Below, one piece after another: positions 1-6,389 of a stretch of 6,389 nt of DNA; positions within the stretch are counted from its first letter, which is position 1; every line of letters starts with the position of its first letter. This stretch comes from Pseudarthrobacter sp. (GTDB lineage Bacteria > Actinomycetota > Actinomycetes > Actinomycetales > Micrococcaceae), in NCBI GenBank assembly GCA_013362385.1, contig JABFWC010000291.1:1-6389 (forward strand), in the 5' to 3' direction. The notes below the pieces were generated by a model that was given only the letters and a program-made list of their open reading frames with translations, searched no databases and was not told the origin of the DNA. A program made the translations under genes and the position numbers.

Positions 1-1566
1 GTGGCGGCCGCCGCCTTTGGCGACGACACGCTCTTCCTGGAACGCCTGGTCACCACCCCGCGGCACATCGAGGTCCAGGTGCTCGCCGACGGCCACGGCA
101 ACGTCATCCACCTCGGCGAGCGCGAATGCTCGCTCCAGCGCCGGCACCAGAAGGTCATCGAGGAAGCCCCGTCGCCCCTTTTGGAAAGCCTGCCCAACGG
201 TGCGGACGTGCGGGCGCGGATCGGCGAGGCGGCCTGCAACGCGGCACGGAGCGTGAACTACACCGGAGCCGGAACCGTGGAATTCCTCGTGTCCGATGAC
301 GCGCCGGACGAGTTCTTCTTCATGGAGATGAACACCCGGCTGCAGGTCGAACACCCGGTGACCGAGATGGTCACCGGGCTGGACCTGGTGGAATGGCAGG
401 TCCGGATCGCGGCCGGCGCGGAACTGACGGTGCGGCAGGCCGCCGTCGAGCTCTCCGGCCACGCCGTGGAGGCCCGGGTCTACGCGGAGGTGCCGGAGAA
501 GAACTTCCTCCCCTCCACCGGAACGGTGCTGGTGCTTGACGAGCTGCCCCAGGGAACGGAGGGGCGCGTCAGGGTGGATTCCTCCCTGATCGAAGGGCTG
601 GAGCTCTCGGCCAACTACGACCCCATGATCTCCAAGGTGATCGCCTGGGGCGCTGACCGGCCGGCCGCACTCGCCGCCCTGGACACGGCGCTGGCCGGCT
701 ACACAGCACTCGGCATCGACACCAACGTCGAATACCTGCGGCTGCTGCTCAACGACCCCGACGTCCGGGCGGGGCACCTGGACACCGGGCTGATCGAACG
801 GAAGCTGCCGGCATTGGAGTTCCGGCGCACGGGCGAAGCGGAGCTGGTGGCGGCCGCGCTGTATGCCCTCAGCATGGAAGCGCAGAACAATCCCGCCCCG
901 GAAAACGGGCCATGGCAGGGCCGGAGCGGCTGGCGGCTCGGGGACCCGGCGCCGCGGCGCATCAGTGTTGGAACGCCCGACGGCGGTGCGGCCACCGTGC
1001 AGGTCAGCGGCAGTTTCAACGCGGGAGAGGCAGCCGTGGTCGCCGTCGAGGGCGGTGCCCGCCGGAGTGCGTCGCTGCACTGGTCCAGCCGGCAAGGCGT
1101 TGAACTCAGCCTCGACGGCCAACGATGGACGTACAGGCTGGCACCGGTCCTCCCCGGAGCGGCCGCGCCCCCGGGGGACAACGCCCTGCCCGGCATGCCC
1201 GTCCGGCTCTTCCTCGGCAACGACGGCTGGTCCTGCCGGCTGGAGATCCTCAGCCGCGAAGCCAGGCTGGAACGCGTGCTCGCCGCCGTCCAGCGGGAGG
1301 AAGGTTCCGCCGACCCCGAGGTGCGCTCGCCGATGCCGGGAACCGTGGTGGCCGTCCCGGTCAGCGACGGGGACACGGTCGAGGCCGGTGAGGTCCTGGT
1401 GTCCGTGGAGGCCATGAAGATGGAGCACCACCTCATCGCCCCGCTGGCAGGGACCGTGCACCTCGGCGCACGTACCGGGGACCTCGTGAAGGCCGACCAG
1501 GTGCTGGCCACCATCCACCCCCACAGCGCGGAAGCGCATCCAGACACGCAGGACAACGAAGGTTGA
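1..1566 (+). CDS. Acyl-CoA carboxylase alpha subunit (biotin carboxylase + biotin carrier), 5' partial; probably 3-methylcrotonyl-CoA carboxylase
   Basis: Cytosolic subunit that carboxylates its own biotin with ATP and bicarbonate and passes CO2 to a beta subunit acting on an acyl-CoA. The visible 521 residues begin inside the ATP-grasp domain: the catalytic Lys in RRHQK is residue 51 here and Lys238 in E. coli AccC, so about 187 residues lie upstream and the GTG at base 1 is an internal Val. Other active-site residues are present: Glu94 (GTVEFL), Glu109/Asn111/Arg113 (EMNTR), Glu117 and Arg191. Residues about 275-432 fit the BT domain of MCC/PCC-type alpha subunits. A biotinyl domain follows from about 440, with biotinyl Lys473 in EAMKMEH (codon 1417-1419). 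The loop after EEAP is about five residues longer than in AccC. The predicted total of about 710 residues suits an AccA1/MCC alpha. The substrate is inferred from neighbours, since the beta subunit decides it; PCC or a broader carboxylase is the alternative. Confidence 0.93.
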   Translation: MAAAAFGDDTLFLERLVTTPRHIEVQVLADGHGNVIHLGERECSLQRRHQKVIEEAPSPLLESLPNGADVRARIGEAACNAARSVNYTGAGTVEFLVSDDAPDEFFFMEMNTRLQVEHPVTEMVTGLDLVEWQVRIAAGAELTVRQAAVELSGHAVEARVYAEVPEKNFLPSTGTVLVLDELPQGTEGRVRVDSSLIEGLELSANYDPMISKVIAWGADRPAALAALDTALAGYTALGIDTNVEYLRLLLNDPDVRAGHLDTGLIERKLPALEFRRTGEAELVAAALYALSMEAQNNPAPENGPWQGRSGWRLGDPAPRRISVGTPDGGAATVQVSGSFNAGEAAVVAVEGGARRSASLHWSSRQGVELSLDGQRWTYRLAPVLPGAAAPPGDNALPGMPVRLFLGNDGWSCRLEILSREARLERVLAAVQREEGSADPEVRSPMPGTVVAVPVSDGDTVEAGEVLVSVEAMKMEHHLIAPLAGTVHLGARTGDLVKADQVLATIHPHSAEAHPDTQDNEG

Positions 1567-1571
1567 AGGAG
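1565..1571 (+). promoter_or_regulatory. Ribosome binding site of the acyl-CoA dehydrogenase gene
   Basis: GAAGGAG lies seven bases before the ATG at 1579 and overlaps the TGA stop of the carboxylase gene (1564-1566). This supports the start choice and suggests that ribosomes terminating on the carboxylase gene help initiation downstream. Confidence 0.8.
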
Positions 1572-1578
1572 CCTGACC

Positions 1579-2793
1579 ATGACCGGTTTTGAACTTACCG
1601 AGGAATACCAGGACCTCAGCGACACCGTCCGCGACTTAGCGGATAACGTTGTGGCCCCGGTTTCGGCCAAGCACGACGAAGAGCACAGCTTCCCCTACGA
1701 AGTGGTGAAGCAGATGGCCGAGATGGGCCTGTTCGGCCTGCCGTTCCCGGAGGAATATGGCGGTATGGGCGGGGACTACTTTGCCCTTGCCCTCGCCCTG
1801 GAGCAGCTGGGCCGTGTTGACCAGTCCGTTGCCATCACACTGGAGGCCGGCGTTTCCCTCGGCGCCATGCCGGTTTACCGCTTCGGCACGGAAGCGCAAA
1901 AACAGGAATGGCTGCCCATGCTCGCGTCCGGCCAGGCGCTCGCCGGCTTCGGTCTCACCGAACCGGAGGCGGGGTCGGACGCCGGCGGCACCAAGACCCA
2001 TGCCCGGCTCGAGGACGGCCACTGGGTCATCAACGGCAACAAGGAATTCATCACCAACTCCGGCACGGACATCACGCGCCTGGTCACCGTCACCGCCGTT
2101 ACCGGGCAGAAAGAGCGCCAGGACGGCACAGGGCAAAAGGACGGCACAGGGCAAAAGGACGGCGCAGGGCAAAAGGAAACAGTCCAGAAGGAAATCTCCA
2201 CCATCCTGGTGCCTGCCGACACGCCCGGGTTCAAGGCGGAGAAGCCGTACAACAAGGTGGGCTGGAACGCGTCCGACACGCACCCCCTGACGCTGAAGGA
2301 TGTCCGTGTCCCCGAAGCGAACCTGCTCGGCGAACGGGGTCGCGGCTACGCCAACTTCCTGTCCATCCTTGACGAAGGCCGGATCGCCATCGCCGCCTTG
2401 GCCACGGGCGCTGCCCAGGGCTGCGTGGACCTGTCGGTCAAATACGCCAGGGAGCGGCGTGCCTTCGGGCAGGAAATCGGCAAATACCAGGCGGTGTCCT
2501 TCAAGATCGCGCGCATGGAAGCGAGGGCCCACACCGCGCGGCTGGCCTACTACGATGCCGCCGCGCGGATGCTCGCCGGGAAGCCGTTCAAGACCCAGGC
2601 GGCCATCGCTAAGATGGTCGCAGGCGAGGCGGCCATGGACAACGCGCGGGATGCCACCCAGGTATTCGGCGGCTATGGCTTCATCAACGAGTTCACCGTG
2701 GCACGCCACTACCGCGACTCCAAGATCCTTGAAGTGGGGGAGGGCACCACGGAGGTCCAGCTGATGCTGATCGCCCGGGAACTGGGACTGTAG
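1579..2793 (+). CDS. acdH: Acyl-CoA dehydrogenase, AcdH/SCAD-like branched-chain type
   Basis: FAD flavoenzyme (404 residues) that introduces the alpha,beta double bond into short or branched acyl-CoAs and passes electrons to electron-transfer flavoprotein. Domain order is normal: N-terminal helical domain (about 5-118), middle beta domain with the first family signature at 125-137 ([13 protein letters not shown]), and C-terminal helical domain with the second signature around QVFGGYGF (361-368). Glu388 in GEGT aligns with the catalytic Glu376 of MCAD. The position used by isovaleryl-CoA dehydrogenase (helix G, before Arg) is Gly267 in LDEGR. From memory the sequence is very close to Streptomyces AcdH, which accepts isovaleryl-, isobutyryl- and 2-methylbutyryl-CoA. 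Residues about 177-205 form a Gly/Gln/Lys-rich insertion built from an 18-base tandem repeat, about 20 residues longer than I expect. Codon 20 is a rare TTA. It follows the carboxylase gene by 12 bases, so its likely job is isovaleryl-CoA to 3-methylcrotonyl-CoA; exact substrate range is inferred. Confidence 0.93.
   Translation: MTGFELTEEYQDLSDTVRDLADNVVAPVSAKHDEEHSFPYEVVKQMAEMGLFGLPFPEEYGGMGGDYFALALALEQLGRVDQSVAITLEAGVSLGAMPVYRFGTEAQKQEWLPMLASGQALAGFGLTEPEAGSDAGGTKTHARLEDGHWVINGNKEFITNSGTDITRLVTVTAVTGQKERQDGTGQKDGTGQKDGAGQKETVQKEISTILVPADTPGFKAEKPYNKVGWNASDTHPLTLKDVRVPEANLLGERGRGYANFLSILDEGRIAIAALATGAAQGCVDLSVKYARERRAFGQEIGKYQAVSFKIARMEARAHTARLAYYDAAARMLAGKPFKTQAAIAKMVAGEAAMDNARDATQVFGGYGFINEFTVARHYRDSKILEVGEGTTEVQLMLIARELGL
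2121..2174 (+). repeat. Three tandem copies of an 18-base unit inside the acyl-CoA dehydrogenase gene
   Basis: Copies lie at 2121-2138, 2139-2156 and 2157-2174; the first two are identical and the third differs at one base (A to G, Thr to Ala). The unit is ggacggcacagggcaaaa and keeps frame, adding six residues per copy ([18 protein letters not shown]; residues 182-199). Degenerate flanking copies can be read in the protein on both sides (TGQKERQ before, ETVQKE after). The unit is less GC-rich than its surroundings and contains a run of four A. The most likely origin is slipped-strand duplication in a tolerant surface loop. Confidence 0.95.
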
Positions 2794-2800
2794 CAGGCCT

Positions 2801-2807
2801 GAAAGGA
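2801..2807 (+). promoter_or_regulatory. Ribosome binding site of CoA-transferase subunit A
   Basis: GAAAGGA lies six bases before the ATG at 2814, in the 20-base gap after the dehydrogenase stop. It is the only purine-rich Shine-Dalgarno-like stretch in the gap and fits the conserved N-terminus of the subunit. Confidence 0.7.
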
Positions 2808-2813
2808 TCACCG

Positions 2814-3581
2814 ATGATTGACAAGGTTGTTGCCAGCGCCGACGAAGCCGTCGCCGACATCCCGGACGGCGCCTCCCTGGCCGTAGGCGGGTTCGGCCTC
2901 TGCGGAATCCCTGTGGCCCTGATCGACGCCCTCCACCGTGCGGGCACCTCCGGGCTGGAAACCGTCAGCAACAACTGCGGAGTGGACGACTGGGGCCTTG
3001 GCATCCTGCTCCGCGACGGCCGCATCCGCCGCACCATCAGCTCCTATGTGGGCGAGAACAAGGAGTTCGCGCGCCAGTACCTGGCCGGCGAGCTCGAGGT
3101 GGTCCTCACCCCGCAGGGCACCCTTGCGGAGAAGCTGCGGGCCGGCGGCGCCGGCATCCCGGCCTTCTACACCAAGGCCGGAGTTGGCACCCAGGTGTCC
3201 GACGGCGGCCTGCCGCAGAAGTACGACGCCCACGGCGGCATCGCGGTTGCCTCCGGCCCGAAGGAAGTCCGGTCCTTCGGGGGCGTGGACTATGTCCTGG
3301 AAGAATCCCTCACCCCCGACTTCGGGCTGGTGCACGCCTGGAAGGGCGACCGGCACGGCAACCTGGTGTTCCACGCCACCGCCATGAACTTCAACCCGCT
3401 GTGCGCCATGGCCGGACGCATCACCATCGCCGAGGTGGAAGAACTCGTTGAACCCGGCGAGCTGGACCCGGAGCACATCCACACCCCCGGCATCTTCGTC
3501 CAACGGGTGGTCCTGGCCCGGAACGGCGAGAAGAGGATCGAAAAGCGCACGGTGGCCCTCACCCGGCAGGCAGGAGCATAG
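2814..3581 (+). CDS. scoA: 3-oxoacid CoA-transferase subunit A
   Basis: Family I CoA-transferase alpha subunit (255 residues). With subunit B it forms a cytosolic enzyme that moves CoA from succinyl-CoA to a 3-oxo acid such as acetoacetate. The family signature is at residues 18-33 (DG, then GGFGLCGIP), followed by the conserved VSNNCG (51-56), [11 protein letters not shown] (80-90) and [15 protein letters not shown] segments typical of SCOT alpha subunits. FNP at 193-195 lies within the conserved [12 protein letters not shown] region. Length is slightly above the usual 230-250 residues, from the C-terminal tail after EKRTV. Subunit B begins two bases after this stop, giving the expected A-B pair. 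In this operon the natural substrate is the acetoacetate released by the lyase; a wider role activating dicarboxylic acids such as itaconate is possible but not shown by the sequence. Confidence 0.94.
   Translation: MIDKVVASADEAVADIPDGASLAVGGFGLCGIPVALIDALHRAGTSGLETVSNNCGVDDWGLGILLRDGRIRRTISSYVGENKEFARQYLAGELEVVLTPQGTLAEKLRAGGAGIPAFYTKAGVGTQVSDGGLPQKYDAHGGIAVASGPKEVRSFGGVDYVLEESLTPDFGLVHAWKGDRHGNLVFHATAMNFNPLCAMAGRITIAEVEELVEPGELDPEHIHTPGIFVQRVVLARNGEKRIEKRTVALTRQAGA
3573..3576 (+). promoter_or_regulatory. Ribosome binding site deciding the subunit B start
   Basis: GGAG within the last codons of scoA lies seven bases before the ATG at 3584. This matters because that start gives subunit B an unusual N-terminal extension. 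I found no ATG, GTG or TTG in the same frame just before the conserved [12 protein letters not shown] segment that could give a shorter protein of normal length. Confidence 0.7.
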
Positions 3582-3583
3582 CG

Positions 3584-4353
<770 letters not shown>

Positions 4354-4357
<4 letters not shown>

Positions 4358-4866
4358 CGGACGCGGTTTCCACGGGCCCGGCCGCCGGGAAGGACGACGA
4401 CGGCCCCCGGGTCATCGAGCAGCGCGGGCTGTACTTCGACGAACTGGAGGAAGGCGTCATCTATGCACACCGGCCCGGCCGGACAGAGACCGAAACCGAC
4501 AACGTCCTGAACACCACCCTCACCATGAACACCCAGGCCCTGCACCTGGACGCGGCCTGGAGCGCCGGGCAGCCCTTCGGCCGGCGGCTGGTCAACTCCA
4601 TGTTCACCCTGGCCACCATGGTGGGACAGTCCGTCACCCAGCTGACCCAGGGGACCATCATCGCCCAGCTCGGCCTGACCGACGTCTCCTTCCCGCACCC
4701 CCTCTTCCACGGCGACACCCTCTACACGGAAACGGCCATTACGGGGAAGCGGCTTTCGGCCTCGCGGCCCGGCCAGGGCATCGTGACCATGGAGCACACC
4801 GGGCACAACCAGGACGGTACGGTGGTGGCCCGTGCCACCCGCAGCTGCCTGATGTGGACACGGTAG
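4354..4866 (+). CDS. MaoC-family (hotdog fold) enoyl-CoA hydratase, probably 3-methylglutaconyl-/itaconyl-CoA hydratase type
   Basis: Single-hotdog protein of 170 residues, cytosolic, expected to add water across an enoyl-CoA double bond. The start is the ATG overlapping the scoB stop; the frame is open for a further 63 codons upstream, but that stretch lies inside the scoB coding region. Residues about 25-35 ([12 protein letters not shown]) are the usual MaoC entry segment, and 48-70 hold the active-site region [20 protein letters not shown]. His64 matches the catalytic His of the D-x-N-P-[LI]-H hydratase motif, while Asn59 and Gln61 stand where Asp and Asn are usual. [12 protein letters not shown] (113-124) matches the conserved C-terminal half. 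Its place beside a CitE-like lyase parallels Rv2499c of M. tuberculosis, so hydration of 3-methylglutaconyl-CoA to HMG-CoA, and possibly of itaconyl- or mesaconyl-CoA, is inferred. The family call is strong; the substrate is not proven. Confidence 0.88.
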
Positions 4867-4899
4867 GCCCACAGGGACGCGCGGAAGAGCCAAAAGACC

Positions 4900-4904
4900 G
4901 GAGA
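4900..4904 (+). promoter_or_regulatory. Ribosome binding site of the CoA-ester lyase gene
   Basis: GGAGA begins 13 bases before the ATG at 4913, leaving about eight bases of spacing. An in-frame ATG at 4925 would be about 20 bases away, so 4913 is preferred. This is the only junction in the operon with a gap (46 bases) large enough for an independent initiation region; I see no promoter in it. Confidence 0.7.
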
Positions 4905-4912
4905 ATAGCCTT

Positions 4913-5752
4913 ATGACCTTTGTGATGGGCCCCGCCCTGCTGTTCTGCCCCGCTGACCGTCCCGAGCGCTACCAGAAAGCTGCCGCCCGGGCGGACGCCG
5001 TGATCCTGGACCTTGAAGACGCCGTGGCGCCGGCGGACAAGCAGCGCGCCCGCGGAGCGATCCTGGCCCAGTTGGGGACCACCGGCGTGGAACCGGAACT
5101 TGAGCCCAGCTGCACCATCGTCAGGGTCAATCCAGTGGGTACCGAGGACTTCGAAAAGGACCTGCACTGCCTGGCGCACACGCCCTACCGCACGGTGATG
5201 CTGGCCAAGGCGGAGAGCGCGGAGCAGCTGAAGGCCCTGGAGGGCTACCAGGTGATCGCGCTCTGTGAAACGGCGCTGGGCGTGCTGAACGCCCCGGCCA
5301 TCGCCGCCGCCCCCAATGTCGTGGGCCTGATGTGGGGCGCCGAGGACCTGCTGGCAACGCTCGGCGGCACCTCCAGCAGGAAGGACGACGGCGGCTACCG
5401 GGCCGTCGCGCTGCACGCCCGTTCGTCCGTCCTGCTGGCCGCCCGGGCCTTCGGCAAGGAAGCGGTGGACGCGGTCTACACCAACATCCCGGACCTTGAC
5501 GGGCTGGCGGAGGAAGCTGCCGACGCCGTGGCCTCGGGGTTCAGTTCCAAGGCGTGCATCCATCCCAGCCAGGCTGCCGTCGTCCGCAAGGCCTACGCGC
5601 CCTCCGGGGAGGAGGTCGCCGCCGCCACCGCCCTCCTGGACGCTGCCGAAGCAGCCGGATCAGGCGTGTTCCGGTACGAGGGAAAAATGATCGACGGACC
5701 GATCCTCAAGCACGCCCAGGAGATCATCCGCAGGGCCCAGGGGATGGGTTAG
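4913..5752 (+). CDS. HpcH/HpaI (CitE-like) CoA-ester lyase, probable HMG-CoA/citramalyl-CoA lyase
   Basis: TIM-barrel, Mg2+-dependent beta-hydroxyacyl-CoA lyase of 279 residues. The N-terminal LFCPADRPERY (10-20) and ILDLEDAV (31-38) are typical of CitE-like proteins. Substrate and metal residues show the right spacing: Arg71 (VRVNP), Glu119 (LCETA) and Asp145 (WGAEDL) are 48 and 26 residues apart, exactly as Arg64, Glu112 and Asp138 in mycobacterial CitE. KACIHPSQ (213-220) and GKMIDGP (257-263) complete the family pattern. There are no citrate lyase alpha (citF) or acyl-carrier (citD) genes nearby, so this is a stand-alone CoA-ester lyase, not a citrate lyase subunit. By context and resemblance to Rv2498c of M. 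tuberculosis it probably splits HMG-CoA to acetyl-CoA and acetoacetate, and perhaps citramalyl-CoA to acetyl-CoA and pyruvate. Malyl-CoA-type activity is the alternative. It is the last gene of the operon in the window. Confidence 0.9.
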   Translation: MTFVMGPALLFCPADRPERYQKAAARADAVILDLEDAVAPADKQRARGAILAQLGTTGVEPELEPSCTIVRVNPVGTEDFEKDLHCLAHTPYRTVMLAKAESAEQLKALEGYQVIALCETALGVLNAPAIAAAPNVVGLMWGAEDLLATLGGTSSRKDDGGYRAVALHARSSVLLAARAFGKEAVDAVYTNIPDLDGLAEEAADAVASGFSSKACIHPSQAAVVRKAYAPSGEEVAAATALLDAAEAAGSGVFRYEGKMIDGPILKHAQEIIRRAQGMG

Positions 5753-5758
5753 GGGCCG
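5753..5758. other. Six-base convergent gene junction
   Basis: The lyase stop TAG (5750-5752) and the stop of the minus-strand gene (5759-5761) are separated by six bases. There is no room for a separate terminator; only a short GGGG/CCCC pairing (about 5752-5765) without a T-run is visible on either strand. Transcripts from both sides probably run into the opposite gene. Confidence 0.85.
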
Positions 5759-6389
5759 TCACCCCAGCCGCCGCCCGGAGCGGCGCAGCGACGACGGCGG
5801 GATCGGCTCGTGCAGCAGCGTGCGCACCCAGCGGTTGCCCGTTTCCCGGAATTCCTTGCGGGTGGCGAAGCGGTAGTGGAAGCTGCGCACGCGCACCCAA
5901 CGGGGGGCCTCGCCGTCGAACGGGTCATCCCGGAGCAGCCGCAGGACCTGCCGGTCCGCCTCCAGCAGCTTGCCGAGGAACGCATAGAACCATTCCTCGT
6001 GCACGGTGCGCAGGGGCAGGAACCACATCAGCCAGTCCAGCCGCAGGTGGTAAGGCGCCCATTGCCGCGGGAGCCGCCGCACGTCGCCGGGCTTTCCCTT
6101 GAAGCCGTACTCCCGCCAGTCCGACGCCTCGTCGGGGTCTTCATCGAGCGTGCCCGCCACGACGATCTCGATCCGCTGCTTGGTCACCGTCCCGAAGGCG
6201 CCGTAGGTGTTGACCAGCTGCCAGCGGTTGAAGCTGGCGTTCATCAGCTGGCGGCGGGAGAACAGGTTCCGCAGCGGCCAGTAGCTCAGCACCAGCAGCA
6301 ACACGGTGGCGGCCAGCGTGACGGCAAGCCACCAGGGCGGGGTTTCCCGGTCCGTGCCGGCATGCCAATCCGCGGGGATAGCGGGCACC
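5759..6389 (-). CDS. Lipase maturation factor (LMF1-like) family membrane protein, 3' part only
   Basis: The last 209 or so residues of a minus-strand gene that continues beyond the right edge; the first readable codon (GTG, 6388-6386) is most likely internal. Counting from there, residues about 19-37 form a hydrophobic membrane helix, followed by the soluble C-terminal domain that defines the family: LVNTYGAFGTVTK (58-70), EYGFKGKPGD (93-102), APYHLRLDWLMWF (111-123), NPF-like DDPF (154-157) and WVRVRSFHYRF (164-174). This order matches vertebrate LMF1/LMF2, where the protein is an ER membrane chaperone for lipoprotein lipase. Bacterial members are common in Actinobacteria, but I know of no established role. 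The tail is Arg-rich (about 202-207). Full-length members have several N-terminal membrane helices, expected outside the window. It faces the operon and has no evident functional link with it. Confidence 0.87.
   Translation of the reverse strand, partial: VPAIPADWHAGTDRETPPWWLAVTLAATVLLLVLSYWPLRNLFSRRQLMNASFNRWQLVNTYGAFGTVTKQRIEIVVAGTLDEDPDEASDWREYGFKGKPGDVRRLPRQWAPYHLRLDWLMWFLPLRTVHEEWFYAFLGKLLEADRQVLRLLRDDPFDGEAPRWVRVRSFHYRFATRKEFRETGNRWVRTLLHEPIPPSSLRRSGRRLG

Noticed and set aside
1..3. GTG at the first base as the true start of the carboxylase gene
   Set aside because: The protein begins in the middle of the ATP-grasp domain; comparison with AccC (catalytic Lys at 51 versus 238) shows about 187 residues missing, so the codon is an internal Val at the window edge.
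1634..1652. Lac-operator-like string (GCGGATAAC) near the start of the dehydrogenase gene
   Set aside because: It is a nine-base chance match within coding sequence, without a symmetric second half or nearby promoter.
1636..2811. Long open frames on the minus strand (for example 699-1670, 1636-2811 and 3859-4893)
   Set aside because: They lie antisense to clearly conserved genes, have low-complexity translations with no recognisable family, and arise because stop codons are rare in GC-rich sequence.
4867..4912. A separate promoter in the 46-base gap before the lyase gene
   Set aside because: I see no convincing -10/-35 pair; the gap holds only the ribosome binding site, so the lyase is most simply read from the same transcript.
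4913..5752. Citrate lyase beta subunit (citE) as the function of the lyase
   Set aside because: No citF, citD or citG genes accompany it, and the acyl-CoA operon context and Rv2498c-like features fit a stand-alone CoA-ester lyase.
5744..5768. Possible bidirectional terminator at the convergent junction
   Set aside because: Only a four-base GGGG/CCCC stem with a six-base loop can be drawn, with no T-run on either side; too weak to call in such GC-rich DNA.
6386..6388. GTG (minus strand) as the start of the LMF-like gene
   Set aside because: LMF-family proteins have several membrane helices before this point; the frame is open to the window edge, so the gene is cut rather than short.

Overview
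The window looks like a chromosomal metabolic region of a GC-rich actinobacterium, most likely of the Arthrobacter/Pseudarthrobacter group (Micrococcaceae). The basis is strong G/C preference at third codon positions, tightly packed genes with GGAG-type ribosome binding sites, and protein sequences closest (from memory) to actinobacterial AcdH, ScoAB, MaoC-like and CitE-like proteins. The genus is an inference; the phylum is fairly secure.

Layout. Positions 1-5752 are a plus-strand gene string, cut at its 5' end by the window edge: the C-terminal three quarters of a biotin-carrying acyl-CoA carboxylase alpha subunit (1-1566), an acyl-CoA dehydrogenase (1579-2793), the two subunits of a 3-oxoacid CoA-transferase (2814-3581 and 3584-4357), a single-hotdog MaoC-type hydratase (4354-4866, start codon overlapping the preceding stop) and a CitE/HpcH-family CoA-ester lyase (4913-5752). 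Spacing is 12, 20, 2, -4 and 46 bases, so this is very probably one operon. Six bases after its last stop, a minus-strand gene ends convergently; it encodes the C-terminal part of a lipase maturation factor (LMF1-like) membrane protein and runs off the right edge (5759-6389). There is no stretch over 300 bases without a gene, and I see no RNA gene, mobile element, CRISPR array or clear terminator.

How the genes fit together. The set corresponds to the lower leucine/isovalerate pathway: acyl-CoA dehydrogenase (isovaleryl-CoA to 3-methylcrotonyl-CoA), biotin-dependent carboxylase (to 3-methylglutaconyl-CoA), hydratase (to HMG-CoA), lyase (to acetyl-CoA and acetoacetate) and CoA-transferase (acetoacetate to acetoacetyl-CoA). 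It lacks the usual crotonase-type hydratase and TIM-barrel HMG-CoA lyase of the HMGL family and has instead a MaoC + CitE-like pair. The same gene content is known from the Mycobacterium tuberculosis Rv2498c-Rv2504c region, where the lyase Rv2498c was reported to serve both leucine catabolism and itaconate dissimilation. The carboxylase beta subunit, which sets substrate choice, should lie just upstream of the window.

Local oddities: a perfect in-frame triplication of an 18-base unit inside the dehydrogenase gene, giving a Gly/Lys/Gln-rich insertion; a dehydrogenase active site of the SCAD/AcdH type rather than the isovaleryl-CoA dehydrogenase type; an approximately 38-residue N-terminal extension on CoA-transferase subunit B; and Asn in place of the usual Asp in the hydratase active-site motif.
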